The notes under the pieces were generated by a model. That model ran no database searches. It was not told the origin of the DNA and saw only the letters and a program-made list of their open reading frames with translations. Positions 6,226 to 6,273 of a stretch of 6,273 bases of DNA are shown piece after piece. The translations under genes and the position numbers were made by a program. Source of the DNA: Actinomycetes bacterium (GTDB lineage: Bacteria; Actinomycetota; Acidimicrobiia; Acidimicrobiales; Acidimicrobiaceae); NCBI GenBank assembly GCA_021819725.1, contig JAKAQR010000097.1, forward strand, positions 1 to 6,273, read 5' to 3'. The stretch's first letter is position 1. The number at the start of each line of letters is the position of its first letter.

Positions 6226-6273
6226 ATGATCCCTCAACAAACCCCAGCGACGAACAGTCATCTGGGCAGCCGA
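6226..6273 (+). CDS. Possible start of a downstream gene (3' partial)
   Basis: An ATG follows the GH18 stop after 5 bases and the frame stays open for 16 codons to the window edge (MIPQQTPATNSHLGSR). GGAG abuts the ATG directly, which is too close for a good ribosome-binding site, so the true start could be further on or this may not be a gene. If real, the spacing implies co-transcription with the GH18 gene. No function can be read from 16 residues. Confidence 0.3.
   Translation, partial: MIPQQTPATNSHLGSR

Overview
This window looks like chromosomal DNA of a mid-GC Gram-positive-type bacterium, most likely an actinobacterium. The GC content is roughly mid-50s by eye (not computed). The cues are a wall-type surface protein with a Pro/Thr-rich stalk and a C-terminal anchor, membrane proteins without outer-membrane features, and codon choice that is not strongly GC-extreme. 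An acidophilic Acidimicrobiia-like host would fit, but that is a guess from general impression and not something the sequence proves.

Layout. (1) Positions 1-840, + strand: the 3' part of a secreted, membrane- or wall-anchored protein. It consists of a Pro-Thr-Pro tandem-repeat stalk, a DUF11-like beta-sandwich domain, a second Ser/Thr/Pro-rich stalk and a C-terminal hydrophobic anchor. (2) Positions 841-1222: a convergent intergenic stretch with no convincing gene. It has two hairpin candidates, one just after each flanking gene. (3) Positions 1223-4321, - strand: a large fusion protein. Its first part is a processive BcsA/hyaluronan-synthase-like family 2 glycosyltransferase with membrane helices on both sides of the catalytic domain; its C-terminal part is a cytoplasmic EAL (cyclic di-GMP phosphodiesterase-fold) domain. 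(4) Positions 4322-4597: a divergent promoter region with a 13-base perfect inverted repeat. (5) Positions 4598-6220, + strand: a membrane-anchored extracytoplasmic GH18 (chitinase-like) hydrolase with two C-terminal CBM5/12-like carbohydrate-binding modules. (6) From 6226: possibly the first codons of another gene in the same operon.

How the genes may work together. The divergent synthase and hydrolase resemble synthase-dependent exopolysaccharide loci, in which a processive glycosyltransferase makes and exports a polymer and a partner glycosidase trims or releases it outside the cell. In cellulose synthase BcsA, a C-terminal PilZ domain gives cyclic di-GMP control. Here an EAL domain occupies that place. 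It keeps the ligand- and metal-binding residues but has lost the usual loop-6 sequence, so it may act as a cyclic di-GMP sensor instead of an enzyme. The GH18 and CBM5/12 partner points to a GlcNAc-containing polymer, perhaps chitin-like. This proposed EAL-regulated synthase plus GH18 hydrolase module is the most interesting content of the window. The domain assignments rest on visible motifs; the functional link is inference.
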